Assembly: GCA_002104895.1 (NCBI GenBank)
Contig: MCFG01000186.1
Span: 1-42,500, forward strand
Direction: 5' to 3'
DNA from: Anaeromyces robustus
Taxonomy: Eukaryota; Neocallimastigomycota; Neocallimastigomycetes; Neocallimastigales; Neocallimastigaceae
Length of the DNA stretch: 42,500 bases
Both the position numbers and the translations under genes were made by a program. The notes below the pieces were generated by a model. It was not told the origin of the DNA. It was given only the letters and a program-made list of their open reading frames with translations, and made no database searches. Of this stretch, positions 36,401 through 42,500 are shown in pieces (position 1 is the first letter of the stretch; each line of letters begins with the position of its first letter).

Positions 36401-37979
36401 ATAATAAAATAAATTTAAAAAAATATTAATTAATATAATTAATCAATAGTTTCTATTTTATTATTATGATAATAATATATAATTTTATTTATCATTTTCT
36501 TTTAATGTTCTTTCTTTCTTTCTTTCTTTTTTTTTTTTTCATATAATATTTCTTCTAATAATATTTTTTAGTATTATTTTATTATTAAATATTTATTTTA
36601 AATAAAACATAAAATTTTCTTTATTACAATTTTTATTAATCAAATTTTCTATAATTTTTTTTTATTAATAAATTAAAATATTTTCAAAACATTAATGAAA
36701 ATTAATAAATTAGATTAATTACTTTTTTTATTATTATTATTATTATTTTTATTTTTTTTTTTATAATTAAAATTTAAAACAAATTTTCTTTATATAATTT
36801 TTTTTTTCTTTATGAAAGAAAATTTTTAATTAATATTAATTAAAGAATATATATTTTTCCTTATCAAATACTTCAAATTTATTAAATTTATATTTATTAA
36901 TTGAAATTAAAATTTTATTGAACTTTTTTTTTTATTTTACTTTATTTTATTTTTATTTTACTTATTAACTACCTTTTAATTTTAATTTTTATTATTATAT
37001 TTTTTTTGTGTTTCTGTATTTTAAATAATTAGTTATTATAGTTATTATTATTATTTTATGTTTACTATTGTTTTGCTCATATAATTTTAAATAAATATAA
37101 AGTATTAATAAAGAAAAAAAAAATAATTAATAAAAATTAATATAATATAATCAATATTAATTTATATCTTTTTATATTATTATAAATATAACGGTTGACC
37201 AGTTATAAATAAAAGAAAAAAAAAAGATATTGTAATAATTTATTATTAACATTGTCTTCACATTAACGAAAATAAAAGAAACGAAAATAAAAGATACGAA
37301 AATAATATTCAAGAGATAAAAGAAACAATAGGAAAAGTTAATATTTTATAAAAAAAAATCAATAATTTTATATAATAATAAATCAATTTTACTATAAGAA
37401 TTATTTATTAAAAAATCAATTTGATAAATTTTATAATTTAAAGAAAAAAGAAAAAGTTATAAATAGTAATTAAATATAATTTAACAATAATAAAATAATA
37501 ATTATTTTTTTTATTAGTTGAAAAATACTTATCTAAATCTAAATTTAGTAAATATTTATTTAATAATAAATAAATAAATAATTTATATAATCTTATTTTT
37601 TCATATATATCAAATATTTAATAATTATAATGAATTATATTATATAATAATTATAATAATAATAAATAAAGTGCTTAGTTGTCTTCATGTTAGTATTTTA
37701 ATACTAACTGGAAAATATTAACTATTTTAAAATAATTATTGGAATATTTATTAATTATTTTATTAATTAATATATATACTATAAATAATATTAAATAATA
37801 TTATTTTTCTAAATAGTATTATTATACTTTTTAAAAATATTATATATAATATTATTATCCTATTATACTTTTTTTAATATTAATATACTTTATATTATTG
37901 TTTTATTATTTAAGTTTTTAGCCTTTGTTTTTTTTTTTTTTTTATATTTTTATTATATTAATAATGAAATTTATTTCAA
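36401..37979. other. Gene desert, AT-simple DNA
   Basis: No gene is supported. A short triplication of (A)ACGAAAATAAAAGA occurs at 37265-37305. Confidence 0.5.
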
Positions 37980-38019
37980 AATAATAATAATAATAATAAT
38001 AATAATAATTAATAATAAT

Positions 38020-38099
<80 letters not shown>
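37980..38099. repeat. (AAT)n facing (ATT)n: inverted microsatellite
   Basis: An AAT run of about 90 bp turns at about 38069 into an ATT run of about 30 bp, making a long near-perfect inverted repeat around the junction. Confidence 0.92.
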
Positions 38100-38100
<1 letters not shown>

Positions 38101-38416
38101 ACAATGTTATAGCTTTGTGTCTGTGTCTATTTATAATATTATTCAATAAAATTTTATTTTATAAATAATATTTATTTTATTGGGAAATTTTTATTTTTAG
38201 TTAATATTCTTTATAGTTTTAAATTTGATATTATAATAATTTTCTGTATTACTACAGATTATTCATTTATTTTAATATCTTGGAATTTTCTAATGTTATG
38301 TTACTTGTATTATTTTATTGGTATAAAGACTATAAACATAATTAAGAAACAAAGAAAAAGATAAAAAAAACAATGAAAATTTAAAATAATATCAAGATAA
38401 ATATTTCCAAGTTATA

Positions 38417-38716
<300 letters not shown>

Positions 38717-38720
<4 letters not shown>

Positions 38721-40714
38721 ATAATATAAATAAATAAATAATAATTATATAGTATCAAAAAATAAATTGATAATTATTATAAATAAATAATATTATTAAT
38801 TATTATAGTATTTTAATAAATGATAATTACAAATAAGCACACGTTGGTCATTATATTATAAATAATAATAACTTATTTTTTTTTCACTTAACTTTTAATT
38901 TGTTATTTTTTATTATAATCAATAAATGATTTATAATTATTTATTATGCTATTAAACTCAAGTTCATTTTATTGTAATTATTATTAATTAATTTTTAAAT
39001 GAGCATAAATAGCAATAGTTTTAATATATTATTATATTATTATATGGAAAAATAAAAAATAGTAAATTAATGTAACACAGGTCAATTAGTAACATTAAAA
39101 AAAAAGGAAAAAGGAAAAAGGAAAAAGAAAAAAAAAAAAAAAAAAAACTTTTTTATGTTTAGAAGTTCGATTTTTCATTTTGAATTAAAAAAATTTATAT
39201 TTTTTTTATTATAATTAATGCTATTATTTATTTATTTAAGTTTTTTTTATTATTACAGTGTGTAATATTAAAAGTAATTAAATAAATATTAAATTTAAAG
39301 ATTAAAGATTAAATATTAAATGTATTATTTGTTAAGTCTTTTTTATTTGTGCTATGTTTGTTCACTTAATAATTGATTAATAGATTAATTTGATTAATTG
39401 ATTAATTAATTATTTAATTAAAACAATTCATTATGTCCATTATGATTTAATTATAATTATTAGTTTAATAATAATAATAATAATAATAAAAGGAAGATTA
39501 ATCACATTTATTTTTTTTTTTTTGTTCGTTATAAAAAATATTTTTTTATATTCTTCTTCATCGGGTACTACAATGAATAATAAATTTATTTATTGTTAAA
39601 AAATTTTGTGTAAATTTGAAATTTACCAATAATTTAATTAAATTAACAGCGAAAAAAAAAAAAATTTTTATTATTATTAAGATTAATGCTAATGATTTAT
39701 TCTTAAATAATTAAATTTTTTAATAGATAAAAATTAATTTTTTTTTTTAAAAAAAAAGAAAAAAAAAAAAAAAATAATATTAAATAGAATTTTTTAATAT
39801 AAAAAAAAATTTTTTTTTATTTTTAAGGAAAATTTCTTTTTTTGTGTAGTGTTAAAAAAACCAATAAATGCCAAAATTAATTATTTATTTCACAAGTTCT
39901 AATTGTTTATTTTATTGGTAATTTTCCTTTCTCCTTATATGTTAATATATAATATAAATAATAAATAATAAATAATAAATATAATAATAAATAAATAATA
40001 TATAAATAATATATAATATATTTTTTTAAAAAAAATATTAAGGATATTATTTATTATTTATTATTTATTATTTAATAAAAACTATTATTATTATTATTTA
40101 TTATTATAATATTAACGAAAAAAATTTTTTTTTAGTCATTTAGTAGCCCACGAAAATTATTGAATTATTCAAAAAAAAAAAAAAAAATTAATATATTATA
40201 TTATTATATTTCCTTTTTTTTTTTTTTAATTAATTAATTAGTTTTTTTTTCTTTTTTCTTTTTTTTGCAAAAATAATATAACAATGAGATTAATAATTAA
40301 AGTTGTCAAATGGAATAAATAAATAAATATTATAGTATTGTAATATTTGGCTGTTATCATCAATATAAAAATTATAAATGATTTTTTATTTATAATTTAT
40401 ATTGTTATGTATTTGTTTAATGGTAAATAGAATAAATTATATTTTATTATATTTTATTATATTTTATTATATTTTATATTTACACCAATTATTATATGTT
40501 TAATAATTAACAAATCATGTTCCTATATATTGTTTGAAAGTTAAGTATGTATGTATGTAGATCTTATTGTTTTAAAATTAAAATAATTTTTACAGAAAAT
40601 TTTAATTAGTAATTAATAATAAAACAAAAAAAAAAAAAAAAAAAAAAAAATAAAAAAAGATCATATTATCGTATTATTATTTTCAATTGGTTATTTTATA
40701 TTCTTCATTTTTAT
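38717..40714. other. Gene desert, AT-simple DNA
   Basis: No gene is supported. Small arrays: GGAAAAA x3-4 at 39102-39129, TATTTTATTA at 40440-40478 and TATG/GTAT at 40545-40560. Confidence 0.5.
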
Positions 40715-40778
40715 TGAATAATTTCTATACATTCTTTAATATTAATATTAATATTAAAGAATGTATAGAAATTATTCA
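40715..40778. repeat. Perfect 64-bp palindrome, no spacer
   Basis: The left half (40715-40746) begins TGAATAATTTCTATACATTC and the right half (40747-40778) is its exact reverse complement; pairing fails at the next base on each side. On the plus strand it is followed directly by about 15 T, the shape of a stem-loop plus T run. It could extrude as a cruciform or give a 32-bp RNA hairpin. Confidence 0.95.
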
Positions 40779-41340
40779 TTTTTTTTTTTTTTTCATAAAT
40801 TAATATTATTACAATATATGATATAATTATCCTTACTAATTATTGGTATTTTAAAATTTATATACAAGATATTATTATTATTAAAATAAAACTAGTAAAA
40901 AAATATATTTTTTATAAAAAAAATTTTTTTAAATTTGCCATAATTGATATTATATTTTAATTATCATCATCTTTTAATCTTTTTACTTATTGGTTATTTA
41001 CAATCGACACCTTCTTTTTATAATATCTTTTTTTTTTTTTTAAAAAAATATATTATTAGTTTTATTTAAAACAATGACATAGATTTTATGTATTACTTAA
41101 ATATTTAATAGTTTTAATATTTATAACTGTAATTTATATATATTTTTATTTTTTTTTTATATTTTATATTATATTAAATTTTTTATATTAATTTTTTATT
41201 TAAAATATAAAAAATATTTTTTAACTCACTAAATCTAGTTAAACATTTTTCATGAAATAAAATATATATATATTTAAAATACATCTTATGTTGTTTTTTA
41301 TATATATTTAATTATTTAAATATACTAAACATAATATATA
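40779..41340. other. AT-rich spacer
   Basis: No gene is seen. It lies between the palindrome and the tandem array. Confidence 0.45.
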
Positions 41341-41575
41341 TATATATAATTTATAATTATTTTACTATGATGTTTTAATATATATAATTTATAATTATTT
41401 TACTATGTTGTTTTAATATATATAATTTATAATTATTTTACTATGATGTTTTAATATATATAATTTATAATTATTTTACTATGTTGTTTTAATATATATA
41501 ATCTATAATTATTTTACTATGATGTTTTAATATATATAATTTATAATTATTTTAGTATGATGTTTTACTGTATTT
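41341..41575. repeat. 38-bp tandem repeat with alternating (76-bp) higher-order form
   Basis: Six units share TATAATTTATAATTATTTTA then CTATG. The ACTATG (or AGTATG) words start at 41364, 41402, 41440, 41478, 41516 and 41554. The following letters alternate GATG, GTTG, GATG, GTTG, GATG, then GATG, so the array seems to have grown by copying dimers. It lies 120 bp beyond the 3' end of the ankyrin-type gene. Confidence 0.95.
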
Positions 41576-41694
41576 TATTGAATAGAAACATTGAATATTT
41601 TAAAACATTTTATAAATAATTTTTTATATTATTATTTTTTTTTTTTTTTTAAAAAAAAAGGTAGTATAAAAATAAAAGAAAATATATCAATAAA

Positions 41695-42500
41695 TTAAAC
41701 TCTTCTCTTATTCCTATCTTTTCTTTGGCGGTTTTGTTTTTTATTGTTTTTTTTCTTGTTCTGAGTCTCATTTAAATTGGAATCATTGAAACCAAGAGCT
41801 TTTTTTGTTAATCGATATGGCAAACTTGGGTCATTTTCGAGGTTTTTTTCCTTACTAATACCAGCAACTTTAACAAGATTAGTACTTAAAAAAGCTCTAT
41901 TTAAAAGAATTTCATCTTCATCATATAGGTCTAATTCCTCATCACTAAAATTAACGCCACAAATTCTTGAAATTAATTCAATGTATTCTGTTTTATTATG
42001 GTGTTTTAATCTTCTTATAAAACTAGGTTTAATCCTACTTGTATCGAATCCATTATTTACAATATAGGTTAAATTTTGTTCATTTAAACCATTGGCTTCA
42101 CACAAATAATGAATAATGTTGCCATTAATGATAAGATGATAAATTAAACTTTCTGCTCCATCTATATCCATTGTATCTTTCATATTCCTTAAATGCTTTA
42201 AATTTCCTTCTACTTTTTCATCATAATATTTAAAATGATCATTATTAAATATATAATTACCAATGAGTGGAGGAAATATATGAGATAATGAATCAGGAAT
42301 GGTATCCATATTACAGTGAATATTATAATTGATATTAGCTCCATGTTTTATGAAACGATCTGCTAAAGAAAAATTATTATGTTCAATAGCAGTGAAAAGA
42401 GGTACTCTAAAAGTTCGATCATTTTCAATATATAGATAGTTAAAATCATCATAGGAACCTTTATCAATAATATAGTTTAGCATTTCGTCAGAAACATGGT
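41695..42500 (-). CDS. Ankyrin-repeat-type protein, C-terminal part (gene runs off the right edge)
   Basis: A minus-strand frame ending in TAA at 41697-41695 is open to the edge of the window. The first Met in view (42483) is preceded in frame by HVSDE codons, so the true start is probably outside. Counting from that Met, 262 residues are seen. RVPLFTAIEHNNFSLADRF followed by IKHGANIN (26-52) is a clear ankyrin repeat (PLFxAIxxNxxxLAxxLIxxGANIN). Weaker repeat-like units follow at 110-146 (ESLIYHLIINGNIIHYL, YIVNNGFD). Residues 175-235 are not assigned. The tail (243-262) is almost entirely K, N, R and Q, possibly a nuclear or nucleolar targeting or RNA-binding tail (inference). Ankyrin proteins bind other proteins, and large families are known in anaerobic fungi. 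No intron is visible. A T/A homopolymer tract and the 38-bp array lie just downstream. Confidence 0.8.
   Translation of the reverse strand, partial: HVSDEMLNYIIDKGSYDDFNYLYIENDRTFRVPLFTAIEHNNFSLADRFIKHGANINYNIHCNMDTIPDSLSHIFPPLIGNYIFNNDHFKYYDEKVEGNLKHLRNMKDTMDIDGAESLIYHLIINGNIIHYLCEANGLNEQNLTYIVNNGFDTSRIKPSFIRRLKHHNKTEYIELISRICGVNFSDEELDLYDEDEILLNRAFLSTNLVKVAGISKEKNLENDPSLPYRLTKKALGFNDSNLNETQNKKKNNKKQNRQRKDRNKRRV

Noticed and set aside
41777-42067. 96-residue plus-strand frame
   Set aside because: Antisense shadow of the ankyrin-type gene.

Overview
The window looks like nuclear DNA of an anaerobic gut fungus (Neocallimastigomycota) or a very similar AT-extreme lower fungus. By eye it is roughly 85-90% A+T. 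Genes are isolated in long stretches of poly-A/poly-T, (AAT)n microsatellites and short tandem repeats. The protein types fit: a secreted leucine-rich-repeat (LRR) protein with hevein-type chitin-binding modules on Thr/Ser/Lys linkers, a BTB-like protein and an ankyrin-type protein. Introns begin with GTATGT or GTAAGT. The assignment rests on composition and protein style, not on a search.

Layout. 1-162: two copies of an 83-bp repeat. 265-2270 (minus): a three-exon gene for a 564-residue secreted protein (signal peptide, LRRs, Cys module, three chitin-binding domains). 2271-5900: AT-rich spacer with a pentanucleotide array, a 42-bp hairpin-bearing tandem repeat, long poly-A tracts and a large (ATT)n array. 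Inside it, 4300-4495 is a sharply bounded GC-richer island with tRNA-like promoter boxes. 6041-8320: members of two dispersed repeat families, several hairpins and two tandem repeats. 8760-10235 (minus): a decayed LINE endonuclease region. 12504-12906 (minus): a probable broken host gene. About 12.9-32.7 kb: a gene desert holding a second copy of dispersed repeat A and a cluster of TCTAGA palindromes set in A/T runs. 32778-33401 (plus): an intact intronless gene for a BTB-like protein. 33.4-41.7 kb: another desert with long (AAT)n arrays, a perfect 64-bp palindrome and a 38-bp tandem array. 41695 to the right edge (minus): the 3' part of an ankyrin-type gene.

The three real genes show no operon-like or pathway link; each is a separate nuclear unit. 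The secreted LRR/chitin-binding protein probably works at the cell surface or outside the cell. The BTB and ankyrin proteins are probably intracellular binding proteins. The most notable non-coding signals are the GC island, the 64-bp palindrome, the TCTAGA palindrome cluster and the 740-770 bp dispersed repeat. No rRNA gene, canonical tRNA gene, CRISPR array or intact transposon was seen.
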